A stretch of DNA of 64,000 nucleotides, taken from NCBI GenBank assembly GCA_047495785.1, contig JBLDXI010000011.1, positions 1,736,001 to 1,800,000 of the forward strand, written 5' to 3'. Position 1 is the first letter of the stretch. Every line of letters begins with the position of its first letter. The translations under genes and the position numbers were made by a program. Below are positions 54,591-64,000 of the stretch, piece after piece. The notes beneath the pieces were generated by a model. That model was not told the origin of the DNA. It worked only from the letters and a program-made list of their open reading frames with translations, and did no database searches. The stretch is from Lepidodermella squamata (lineage: Eukaryota; Gastrotricha).

Positions 54591-55330
54591 CGACCGGGTA
54601 GCCTCATTCGTCGTACATTCGACACCAGGCCGCAACAACATTTGGTCCTCAACAACGTCGATGCCGTTAACATCGTGATGATGATGGTTCTCAACGCCCA
54701 CAATTGCGCTTCTTACCTGCGTAATTTATATTCTAAAAAAAATGAAGTGTTTTTTGTTCGTATCTTAGGAACAAAAGCTTTAAGATTTAGCAGAGATAAT
54801 TACCTAATGTTTTATCGGAGAAGGCAAACAACTGGGTTATCATTTTTTTCTTTACACTGTGCTCTGTGATACTGTGCTCACTTTTCGGTGGGTAAATAAG
54901 CACCAGCAGTGTGTCACGCACATATCCAAGTACTTTATCAAAATTAAAAAGTTATATACGTCACCCAATCTTGCATTTAAAATCCTGTAAGTCTGCATAG
55001 GCTCACTATTAGACGCGGCGATTGCCTATTTCCTTACCCGGTTTAAATCGGATAAAAATTCATGGAGAAAAAAATTATTGAAAATTGGCATTAGCAGCTC
55101 ATCAGTCATTAGTAGAAAAAATATGGGTCACGAGAATTACCCAAGCGCGCCCACGTGCCACATACCTTGCCCACGTGTAGCATGTACAAGTACTCGTACA
55201 TTTGACGCCAAGCAACAGAATAGTGGGTCCTCAACATCGTCAATGCCCTCAACATCGTGATGATGTTGCTCAATGCCTAAAATTTTAATTGTGCTCTAAA
55301 CTGCGTAATTCATGTCACAAAAAATGGAGT
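54480..55330. repeat. Two tandem upstream modules of copy 3
   Basis: Module copies at about 54490–54740 and 55085–55320; the distal one has CACGTG at 55152–55157 and 55172–55177. The GGAACAAAAGCTTTAAGAT…ACTGGGTTA block lies between (54767–54850). Order and spacing equal those upstream of copy 1. Confidence 0.7.
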
Positions 55331-55928
55331 TTTTTCACATCTCAAGAAAAATTGGCAAAAATTCAAAAACCTTTGTTTATCCTGATGCTTCGATGACATC
55401 AACCTCATCGTCCGCAAACAACTGAGAATCGTCCAACGGCGCCAACGCGAAGTGCGGAGTGCCCAGCCCAAGACACAAGACAGCAATCACTTGAAAAAGA
55501 CTCAGCATTTAATCAGTTCTTAGCATTTGTTGCTGAATCAATCTCTCAATCAATCAGCTCAAGTTGCCTCTGAGAGAATTATCTCAGATGAAACCGGCGA
55601 CGGCGAGCGATGGTATGCTAGAATGTGTTCTGAAAGCAGCAGCTAATCTTCTGGCACAACACAAATAAGCCAGCATTTTCAGTTTTAGCACATCAAAGGT
55701 TTTGAAAGGATATGAGCACTACTCTTTTCGATGCACGTTGCATGTCTACGACAAAGACTGTCTTCAGTGGAACGCGCAATCACCAGGCCGTTGACCGTCG
55801 AATAACACCCCGGCTGATCGAATTGCGACCACAACACTCGACAGAAGAAGCTTCGAACGATGGAAGCCTTGATGCGGAAAGGGTCTCACGTGAAGAAGCC
55901 GACCATTTGGGCGGACCCTTTTTCTCAG

Positions 55929-56870
55929 GTATACAATGAAAATATCCGACAAAATACATTTTGACTTTGCCCTGTTAAAGCTTAACTCAGCAATCTGCCC
56001 ATTCACGCCTTCGATTCGCCCGATCGATATCACCCAGCAATGTTCGAGGAATTATACCAGATCGACGCATAACGTTGATTCTTGTCAAACTGGTGTCGCG
56101 ACCGCTGGCTGGTCTCTGGACCTCCGAAATCCAGCCAGGCTTCAATCTTTCAGCTTTGACCAGCAGCCTTACTCGATTTGTGAGGCCAAACAACCGACAA
56201 GGTTCATCGAACCGTTATTTTGCGCCGGCTCTCTGAATGAGAGTGAAACTTGCGTGAACCCGAGTTGCAAGCTGGAATCTGGCGGACCGGTTTTTACCTG
56301 GTCTTGCTCGGGTAATACCGGGGCCTACAATCTGATCGGCGTGGTTCCGGCCCACGACACTACCGGCTGTTATGTTGTTACCGGGCCAGGAATTTTCGGT
56401 AGAATTTGCGATATTTTACCGTGGATCCGCAACTACGTCCTAATGCAGACTCCTGGCATCGAAACTCGAGTCACATCGGGCAGTACCTGTGACGAAACTC
56501 CTAGGATTAACAATGGTCTAATCGCCCCAGGTCCGAATGACAGTGCTCAGTTCGGAAACTTCTCTGCAGGAAAGGCTTTGCTATAGCTGGAGCTAATATT
56601 GTTGTTTGCGTGAATGGCCAATCGACTGAGCCTGTAGCCTGCCTACAAAACCAGCCAAATCAACCTGAATCTTTCACTCGATGTAAACTACCGGTAATTG
56701 CGACGGTTTCTTCCGAGCCGTTAATGTCGGGTCGAACGGGGCCATTCCTGGTTTCGAACTCTCAGTCGCATGCCGAGCTGGCTACCAATTAACTGATGGC
56801 GCTGTTTTGGCCCTTGTGCCAAACGGACGGAACGTGGTCGCCACAGCATCGCCAAGGCCTGGCCTGGAAT
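55929..56870 (+). pseudogene. Trypsin-like serine protease + CCP (Sushi) relic
   Basis: From 55936 a 216-codon frame reads FDFALLKLNS (the catalytic-Asp block of chymotrypsin-fold proteases), CQTGVATAGWS, FCAGSLNESETC, CKLESGGPVF (catalytic Ser block, with Asp194 replaced by Glu) and PGIFGRICDILPWI, ending about 56480. It is followed by CDETPRINNG, a CCP opening. Near 56570 the frame shifts; other frames continue FAIAGANIVVCVNGQ and then CRAGYQLTDGA and QTDGTWS, a second CCP. The His block upstream is missing. At least two frameshifts make it a relic. The parent would be an extracellular protease with C-terminal CCP modules. Confidence 0.7.
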
Positions 56871-57239
56871 AAGGCGAAGATGCTGTTACTAAGTGTCGGC
56901 TGAGGTCAAGACTCACATTCACAGGTCTGAGAGAAAATCAAGCAAAACGCAGCTTGTCCGAAATTCGACTATTCCCCCGGGATTCTACCGTATTTATTCC
57001 AGAGAAGACTTGACACCTCGCTGCTGCACCTTGCTCGGATCTCGGATGAGTTCGAAAACCTTCTACAGCGTTTCGAAAAAGTTGGAAACGTAGATTTTAG
57101 CTTCTGATCTGACCCAAGATTTCGCCGGCAAGTGATCCTTGCTCCTTGCTCCTGCTACGTCATCTCAACAGGAAATGCTGATCCGGCATTGATAAGGACG
57201 AATAACTACTCTCAGTATCAGTCACTCGAACAGTTTTAC

Positions 57240-57709
57240 TGACGATTGTGGTTTCTGGAGGGAGGCCTGGCTGCTCTGACAAAGCGTCACGTGGTCGAAA
57301 TGTGAAGGTTAGAACGGCGCTTCAGGTCGGTGATACAACTGAACTCGCGGGGGAGGTTCTGCTACTGGCATCTCACCTGTCGGAATGCAAGGTGGATTTC
57401 GAGCGAAAGAGTCCACACTGTTACCTGAATTCGCCGCGGGCGCCGTGCTTATGCTGCTTCCGCATCGGAGTCTGAGGGATCGACGTCGAAGAAGTTGATG
57501 TCGTTAATCAAGGTTCTGGCGCTCGAGGTGGCCGAGGATCTCGAGGTAGTAGTCAACGCTCTAGGGTGGGACGTAGCCGAGGATCTCGCGTCGGCCGTGG
57601 CGCTGTTGGTGCAATTGGTGGTCGCGCAGTTCGGTCGGCTGATGTCGCTGCTCAGCGTTCAGCGATGCACGAGAAGCCACTCTCGATAAGACACAGCTTG
57701 ATCACATGA
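57240..57709 (+). pseudogene. RG-rich C-terminal relic, duplicate of 9830–10330
   Basis: One plus-strand frame from about 57510 to TGA at 57707–57709 reads GSGARGGRGSRGSSQRSRVGRS and onward, an arginine/glycine-rich tail. Upstream the frame is broken. AATAAA lies at 57755–57760. The 9.8–10.4 kb duplicate keeps the 3' end and AATAAA but not the RG run in one frame. RG tails occur in RNA-binding proteins such as Sm proteins, but the body is too decayed to name. Confidence 0.4.
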
Positions 57710-57769
57710 CTGTCATATTTCTAGAATAGGATGAATCGGATAATTTGTTGGATAAATAAAGTCACTTTT

Positions 57770-58600
57770 TCTTAATTACCTACGTGTCGGATGTTTGTAG
57801 TCACGTTTGTTGGATGTTGCATGTAAAAGATTTTCCCCTGAAATGTGGTACTGTTTGCAATTCTTTATCGGATCGGCTCAATGCTCATTAAATAAAATAT
57901 TGAGTAAATAAAACTGACAACAATTGTGACATTTAGCAAATATGGTTTTTATGGCTGTGGAGAAAAAACTGGGTTAACATTTTGACTATTATTCACGCGA
58001 ATTCACAAAGTTAGTGCTCGAGCCTGCATGTTTACAAATTAAAATAATGAAAATATGTTTATTTTATCAAGGTAAATCACAAAAAATATTCCGTCCACGT
58101 TCAGCCACCAGCAACAACACGTCGTTCCCTAATCTACTTCTCACACCCCTACTCCATGCTTTCTTTATCCCCTGTTTCAGTTTGATCGGTTTAAGTTGTT
58201 AATCGAAATTGAACAATGCCCCGCCGGCGACCTGATGAAATCCACGGTGAAGCAGTTCAGTTCAACCTGCGGTTGCTATAGTTCTCCTGTTATCATCTAT
58301 AGTATAGAGAATAGCAGCACTCAATACACCCAGGACCGCCATCCGTCAGACATTGAGTAAGTTGTTTTGCGTAAAGGAATTGATCTTTTTAATAGAATTG
58401 TTTTTTGAAGCCTCAATAGTTAACTCCCCGATAAAATCAGCAATCAGCAATGCTTAGTGCTTCTCAATCTGCTCCATCTCCAGTCCATGTTACCCTTAGA
58501 AGATTGAAGGCGATCAAGAACCAGTCAACACCGTGCAGTCAAGTTTATCCTCCTGCGACTTGAACTTCGATCTTGATTGGGTCCTCTTTCTGGAGTAAGA
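57770..58600. other. Intergenic with upstream-module fragment
   Basis: 57885–58015 repeats the CTCA-TAAATAAA…AACTGGGTTAACATTTT block seen near 10490 and 17710. The remainder shows no gene. Confidence 0.4.
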
Positions 58601-58605
58601 AGACA

Positions 58606-58800
58606 CGGTGGCTCAATTCGACAAGGTTTTTCCGCGTTCCAAATTCGACGTGGTCGAGGCGTTGGAGGTCCAGGCACTGAACCGGGAGGATTATGAAGCG
58701 TCGGACCTGAACTACCCTTTTCCCAAATAAGCTACCTGGGTAAAATGGCTACTAGGACTTGCCAACATCGTGGCTCTCTTTGCGATCAACGAGTTCCTCT
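58606..58800 (+). pseudogene. Possible relic of a membrane-protein exon
   Basis: One frame reads VAQFDKVFPRSKFDVVEAL…DLNYPFPK, then TAA, then ATWVKWLLGLANIVALFAINEF and TGA. The compositional coherence on both sides of the stop suggests an old coding segment with a hydrophobic stretch. Not recognised. Confidence 0.25.
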
Positions 58801-59309
58801 GAGCGCAATTTGTATTCTAATTATTACTATAATTTTACTCAACTTGAACAAAATCCCATCGTGTGTTGGGATCCCGTGCTTCTTCGCCGCCACTTGGCTT
58901 TGCCTCCGGGTTCTGCTGTCTCCGCAACCGACTCTATCCCACATTGGCACCCTAACGAATCTCGACGCCGCCCTCAGCTCCGCGGCGACGTCATTGTTGG
59001 CGACCGTTGCACGACTGATCATTACGTGATCTCGATCTCTGTCAGTTTCCCCCAGCCCTAGGCAACCTCTCGTTAAACCGCCCTTCCCTGATTCGTTCCT
59101 GCGATACGTTTCACCCATGGTGAGCCGTTACCCCGTCTACCGTTTTGCGGCATCTCGCCGTTCAGTGACCCGCGCCATTGCGGATTCTCGCCACGTGCCT
59201 GTCTGCGAGCCTGGGCGGCTTCGAATAACGCTTGCTATGGGCCAGGAAATACGCCGGGTTCTACAGAGAATCGCGCACTCAGCCCTCAAATCGTCGATTT
59301 GTCAGCCAG

Positions 59310-59650
59310 TCTACTTTATTGTGCACCGCCACGACCTGCGCTGGTGCGAGCATCAGTCGTCGTAGTGTTAAAATTACGAACCCCCAACGGTCTGCTTCGC
59401 ACAGCAGCAACGCATTCAAGGTAAGAAGAACCTCAGGATTTATTGCCGTTTAATTCAGATAATAGCAAGCCGCAGCAAAGCCAAGAACCTGAACTCTGTC
59501 ATCCATTTTTCCGACAGCAGTGACGCCGCAGCCCCAGCTAGCCTCAATGCAGCCAACATCGTTCTAAGACTGCTGCCACATTTTGTTTGTGGCTATCCGA
59601 GCTGTCCATACTGTCTTCCGGTTGTGACAGCAGCGGCGTTATCGATGAGC
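59310..59650 (+). pseudogene. Subfamily II relic with exon 3–4 deletion
   Basis: 59310–59419 matches exon 2 of gene 6 (CCCCAACGGTCTG, CAACGCATTCAAGGTAAGAA for the donor). From 59466 CAAGCCGCAGCAAAGCC… matches the start of exon 3, including CAGCCCCAGCTAG and GCAGCCAACAT-CGTT. It then joins directly to exon 4-like GACTGCTGC…GGCTATCCGA…GCTGTGAC-like sequence. Frames are broken and exon 1 is missing. Confidence 0.65.
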
Positions 59651-60836
59651 ATATTTGATGCGTCAATTGTTGACCATTGTTGACCATTCTGAATGGCTTT
59701 CACTTAGTCTTTTAATCGATCTTGTTTTGCTTCAGTGTAATATAGCTACTCATTTGTCTGTTTAGCTCTCCTTGCCGTGTTAATGGCTCGCTGCTGTTTC
59801 GGAAAAGAGCCCCGCACTAAACAGGAAGATCGTGCTATTTGCGCTACAATTAAATCGAAATCGAAATGTTCTTACATCTATATGGCTAGTGACCTATAGT
59901 TTCCTCTTTTCTACAATATTATGATTTAGGTATGATATCATTCTGAAGAAGCGTGAACTATACCTCTTTATAACAAACTGCAATCTTTAAAAGACAGATG
60001 TGAGAATTATCTAATGTCATGATTTATTTATTTTTCATTTATTTATGAGCCATTCATCCATAAAGAGTTGGAAAGCTCAGCTGAATGAATCAGTTTATAA
60101 TGAATGCGCCTGATTTTTAAGATGCTCTACGAGACGAACTGGAATGGCTTAACCTCATGGGCAAGCAAAATGTTCACCTGATGCTATAAAATAAATTTTT
60201 CCTAATATGAACCCCGACTACGGCCAATCCTCTTGCGGTTATACGGTGTTGTAACCCCTGAAAGCGAAGCGGACTGAAAGGACTTTAACTTGCGCTACTT
60301 TTATACTTCTTGAAATCTCATTGTTATCGTGCTCTCAACTTTGGGATTAATGTTCCGATAGATAAATGAAGAAAGACTAAAGCATGACAGCCTTGTGCGA
60401 GGAATCTTCGCATGTATCAGGTATCAAAGTTACGAAGTGCAACTAATCGGTTAAGTAGCAAGCAATCGGACACTGATCTCCAGAGATTTCTGGTGGCTTA
60501 TTCGTGAGAGAGGCTGAGTGCTGAACGTGAGAACAATGGTTCAAATTCCACAGCCATCAAAAACTGTTCGTTTCTCTTAAATTTGAGCTGTTTCGAGCAA
60601 AAGGAAGCAATTTGCGTCAAAAACAGCCGAACAAGTCAGTCGAATTCCATTCCACCCCTTTGTTAGGCACACGTTTTTAACCCTTGTTCGCAAGTGCAAA
60701 CGCCGGATGTCTGGGAGGTTCAAACAGAGCGAATTTTGTTTTTTATTCCTTCCAAGCCATGATAAAAAAGCGCTCCAGTTACTTTTATCAATTTGCTGCT
60801 GGGAATTATATTCGCCGAAGACGATATTTTATGTAT
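59651..60836. other. Intergenic, nothing recognised
   Basis: AT-rich, no frame with support. Confidence 0.4.
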
Positions 60837-61590
60837 TGCAGTTATCAAAATTGTAAAGACCATAGGCAGAGCCATAGCTGGTAATCTTCCGACTGCATCA
60901 GTTCCGACCTTTTGCATACACGCCGTAACAGGTGGATTTATGGAAACACTGCTGGGAACCATTTCGTATATAGCATCGCCGCCCATTTTCGCGGCATCAC
61001 AGCAATCCGCAAATGATGAAAAGGGTATTTGGCGAGGCCGTATTATACTGAAAAATGTACTGTTAGGAGATCGAAGTGCCATTCGATGTGCAGAATGGGA
61101 CGTTGCTTTGCGAAATTAAGGAAGCGCCATGTGTCTGCGTGCTCATGCAAAGACTGTAAACAGTCTGAATTTCGTAAAAAAAATTAAATAACATTTTTCA
61201 GAAGTTACGCAACTTCCTGGACTTGTGCAAGACTATCCAGTGGGGCATTGAGTTGCTGTGTTCGAAATGCAATTGTTCGAAGAAGTGTCGCAAATATTGG
61301 CGGTCGGCGTGCATGACTGACCGGTTGGACACGAGGAATATCCAGTGTTAGGCACGCACATGCTTGTAGCTGCATCGCATACGTTGGCTGATGCCACACA
61401 GGAAGACCCAGAGCTACACGGATTGCTTGTCGATAAACAGGATTGGCCAGTAGGGCAAGACGACGAGCTACACGGCTTGCTGGTCGATGAACTGGTTGTT
61501 GATAAACATGACTGGCCACTAGGGCAAGAAACGTTCGTCGAAAGACAGGACTAGCCAGTGGGGCAAGTCGAACTTAGGGTTGAGGACGAC
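60837..61590 (-). pseudogene. Secreted Cys-rich protein, subfamily I, copy 4 relic
   Basis: Minus strand 61590–61210 is exon 1 without signal peptide: CPxGQSC units are readable, but two CAG codons have become TAG (CPTG-TAG-SC), one near each end. The donor GTAAGT has become GGAAGT. Exon 2 is partly deleted. Exon 3 reads FSSFADCCDAAKMGG…PPVTACMQKVGTDA and is then fused, out of frame, to the last part of exon 4 (SYGSAYGLYNFDNC, TAA near 60831), removing the CxRFP block and the exon 4 CC pair. Clearly dead. Confidence 0.8.
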
Positions 61591-61609
61591 GCAGGGCAAG
61601 CCTGATGGC

Positions 61610-62330
61610 ACCAGGCCCATCAGTAACATACATGGGTCACGCTAATTGCCCGAGAACGCCCACCTACCTTGCCCAGGTGCCAAATACCTAAACAACGTAC
61701 GGCATGTACGGTTAGCTTCATTATTCCAAGCAACAAGAAAATTGGGCCCTCTACTTCACGATGATGGTGCTCAACGCCCACAATTTTCATTGCGCTTTTA
61801 ACTGCGTAATATATTTTTTTACATGAAAATAGCGAGTTTACTTTGATTGTTTATATCTCAAGAACAAAAGATTTAAGATGAGGCAAAAATAATTGACAAG
61901 GCTTTTTTGGACACATAGTAAAACTGGGTTAGCATTTTTTGTAAATCATGTGACTAAAATTAACGTGCACGCTTTTCAATGGGTCATTAAACACCCACAG
62001 TAGGCCATGCACCATGCACACGTCCAAGTACTTTCGAAATTGAAAGTGGAAATAAATCGACCCATTTATATTTAATATCCTGTAATTCTGCTATGAGATA
62101 TCAGTGGGAGCTGCGACTTATTTCTTTACCCGGCTTTAATCGGATAAAAAATCATGCTGCAATAAATTGTTGAGAACGTTTGCAAATTTTTCTCTTCGAA
62201 AACGTTCCGGCCACCCGACCCCCACCCCGTGTAAAGCAGCCCGAATTCTCGCGAACGAACAGATTGCAGCATGCACTAGAGTATGCTGTTTGCCCGCGGA
62301 AAAATGAGAATCGAGTGACGACACTCTCGC
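61610..62330. repeat. Upstream modules of copy 4 relic
   Basis: 61610–61820 corresponds to the proximal module (GGGTCACGCTAATTGCCCGAG, CCCAGGTGCC; the CACGTG is lost). 61855–62050 is the ATCTCAAGAACAAAAGATTTAAGAT block, and 62200–62330 the GAACGAACAGA-TGCAGCAT…ATGCTGTT-GCC block found near 9610 and 15940. Confidence 0.6.
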
Positions 62331-62702
62331 ATAGTGCCACCAAATATTGTAACAAATCTATTCTCTACCTTATAGATTGTATCTATTCTGGCATAAGCTT
62401 CTCCGTGAAACAGATCGGTTACGAACCAAGCTACTCGCCCCGCAGACCATGATTTCAATGGCAGGAGGTGCTGTGCTTGAAGATGTGGAGAAGAGCGAGA
62501 AACCAGATGGTCAAAGGCTCATTGAGTTGCCATGGTTCTCGATGTGGCTATTATGCTTCGAGTGTGAGCTTCTTCATCGAGATCGCAAGGACAATTGCAC
62601 TCCAATTTCCCCCCAGCGAGCCGCAAAAAAGCGATGACAAACGAAGAGGAGCGGCTACGGAAAGCAAATTGGAGATTGTCGTTGAGGGCTAACGGCTTAC
62701 TT

Positions 62703-63548
62703 CAGTGGTTCTCAAACCCCGTTTTTCCGGCCGCATGCGGCCGGCGAGGCCCATTTTGGCGGCCGGCAGAGGTCCGCCTATCTCTTGCATTGCGTGCGGC
62801 CGGACGGGTCTTTCGAGGGAAATAGTCCAGGGTTTCACATAATTTGTGCACATTTCCAGCAAAATTCGTCGTATCCAAATGATAAATAGCCATAATTTTC
62901 TTAAAAGTTTCTCGCTTCGCTCGCTGATTCACTTTGAAATCTGTCAATATAAGGAGAAGCCCCAGACGCAATGACCAACTTTTTCACGAACAGCCTGCAA
63001 GGCAATTACGCAGCTCTAGATTCCCCTTCGAAGTGTCTACTGCACGAATCGCTTACGGCCTAGCCCAGCTCGCGGCTCGCGGCGAGAAACACTCAAATCC
63101 CCTTTTAACGCATTTTTAGCCCATTTTCAGAAGGAATTCTGGAAAAATATCGTCAGCTAAAGCTCGCTTCGCTCGCAAAGGTTAAGTAATTCACGGGCTA
63201 AGAGTTTGGAGTTTGGAGGCCAAATATTAATTGGCCAAAATGTTACATAGAAATATCTTTCAATTTTCGACTTTTTGAGAGTGATGGGTAGCGACTTCAT
63301 TTGAATGACCAATCAGGGGTCGCGTAAACATTCGGTGAAGAACCACTGCTCAAACCCTAATTTAATAAACAATCCGCTTAAAAGCGCACTCGAAAACTTC
63401 AATTCTCGATTATAGAGGCGTGCGGCCGGGAAGGTCCTATTTTACCATTACAAGCGGCCGGTTGAGGGGTCAAGAGGCATTGCGGCCGGAAAGGTCGCCA
63501 GCCGGCCGCCATTTTTGACCGGGAGCGAAAATAGTTTGAGAACCACTG
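62703..63548. mobile_element. hAT-type non-autonomous transposon with 8-bp TSD
   Basis: Begins CAGTGGTTCTCAAAC and ends GTTTGAGAACCACTG, the classic terminus of Charlie-like hAT elements. It is flanked by the perfect octamer GCTTACTT at 62695–62702 and 63549–63556. Length 846 bp. Subterminal regions are rich in GCGGCCGG words on both sides, in inverted arrangement. No transposase is present; a short repeat of TCGCTTCGCTCGC occurs at 62911 and 63166. Confidence 0.9.
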
Positions 63549-63556
63549 GCTTACTT

Positions 63557-64000
63557 GGCTTAGGAACGGCTACCTGCGGAAGGAGGATATAGCAGCCAGC
63601 GTTTGTTGACATCCGCTGCAATCGGCACGTAATATATCGAGCTGGAGAGGAGGTCGGGAAGAGACAGCCAAAGCCCATCACGGCTATAGCTCGAGGCAGA
63701 GCGAGGAGCTGAAGTGGTCGCTCTGAGGCGGAACCACGATAACTCCACCGCCGAGGAACTGCAAAGCGGCGCCATTTACCACCCAAATATCGAGAGTAGA
63801 GAGTTATGCCAGTTCCGGCGGTGAGACCGAGCCTGTTCGCCATGTGATGCACCCACGGCAACTCCACCGCTTAGTAACTGCAAAGCGGCGTCATCATGGT
63901 GAGACCGCGCGGAGTCGCCATGTGATGCAGTTGTTACCCATACAGATTCCAGTGGTCAGCGTCTCAAAACTTGCGCTAGCGCAAAAAGACTGCCGACAAA
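63557..64000. repeat. Dispersed repeat shared with 17310–17530
   Basis: 63730–64000 matches 17310–17530 as described there. It contains an internal duplication: AACTCCACCGC…GAACTGCAAAGCGGCG (63739–63772) and AACTCCACCGCTTAGTAACTGCAAAGCGGCG (63859–63889). The minus frame 63867–63448 crosses into the hAT element and is not a gene. Confidence 0.6.

Noticed and set aside
58745-59118. 94–110-codon overlapping frames in three readings
   Set aside because: GC-rich stretch open in several frames at once; no motif in any.
63448-63867. 139-codon minus-strand frame
   Set aside because: It spans the right end of the hAT element and a dispersed repeat, so it is a chance join.

Overview
This looks like a stretch of eukaryotic, almost certainly animal, nuclear DNA. 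Genes are split by GT–AG introns (many of only 50–110 bp), intergenic DNA is rich in non-LTR retrotransposon relics and inverted-repeat DNA transposons, and there are no operons or bacterial signals. A small-genome ecdysozoan (nematode- or tardigrade-like) would fit, but nothing here fixes the phylum. I recognise no RNA gene.

The window is dominated by two lineage-expanded gene families. (1) Predicted eight-pass membrane proteins with a Pro/Gln/Tyr-rich PPxY-bearing N terminus, all on the minus strand: copy A (1–1170, cut by the window edge), copy B (2021–3583, intact), copy C (11441–13000, one in-frame TAG) and a decayed fragment D (about 10890–11200). (2) A superfamily of small secreted cysteine-rich proteins with a constant four-exon, all-phase-0 design: exon 1 is signal peptide plus CPxGxxC motif(s), exons 2–4 are three cysteine modules. 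Subfamily I (multiple CPxGQSC repeats) is on the minus strand: 5406–8209 (broken by a transposon), 13574–14664, 53076–54350 and a relic at 60837–61590. Subfamily II (PFTSPP exon 1, single CPxGxxC motif) is on the plus strand: 19425–20877, 22850–25133, 26792–28758, 41220–41866 (exon 1 lost), 43144–44685, 46379–47387, with relics near 26440, 36730, 51720 and 59310. The exon junctions were worked out by hand from splice sites and agreement among paralogues.

Layout: 1–16 kb holds tandem units of [membrane-protein gene + subfamily I gene] with duplicated upstream modules. 16.5–17.5 kb is retrotransposon debris. 19–29 kb is the first plus-strand cluster of subfamily II. 30.1–34.5 kb is a 4.3-kb element with about 206-bp terminal inverted repeats carrying a FLYWCH-like/OTU protease gene. 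34.7–36.5 kb holds palindromes and two short inverted-repeat elements. 37.3–39.7 kb is a 5'-truncated LINE with RT motifs. 41–47.4 kb is the second plus-strand cluster. 47.9–51.4 kb holds a pogo-like element, a foldback element and a dead LINE. 53–62 kb returns to subfamily I on the minus strand, with relics of a trypsin/CCP gene, an RG-rich gene and both secreted families. 62.7–63.5 kb is a hAT-type element with a perfect 8-bp target duplication.

The picture is a birth-and-death multigene locus: secreted Cys-rich proteins and multipass membrane proteins duplicated together with their promoters, and repeatedly invaded by transposons. The function of both families is unknown to me; secretion, disulphide richness and promoter GATA-like sites are the only clues.
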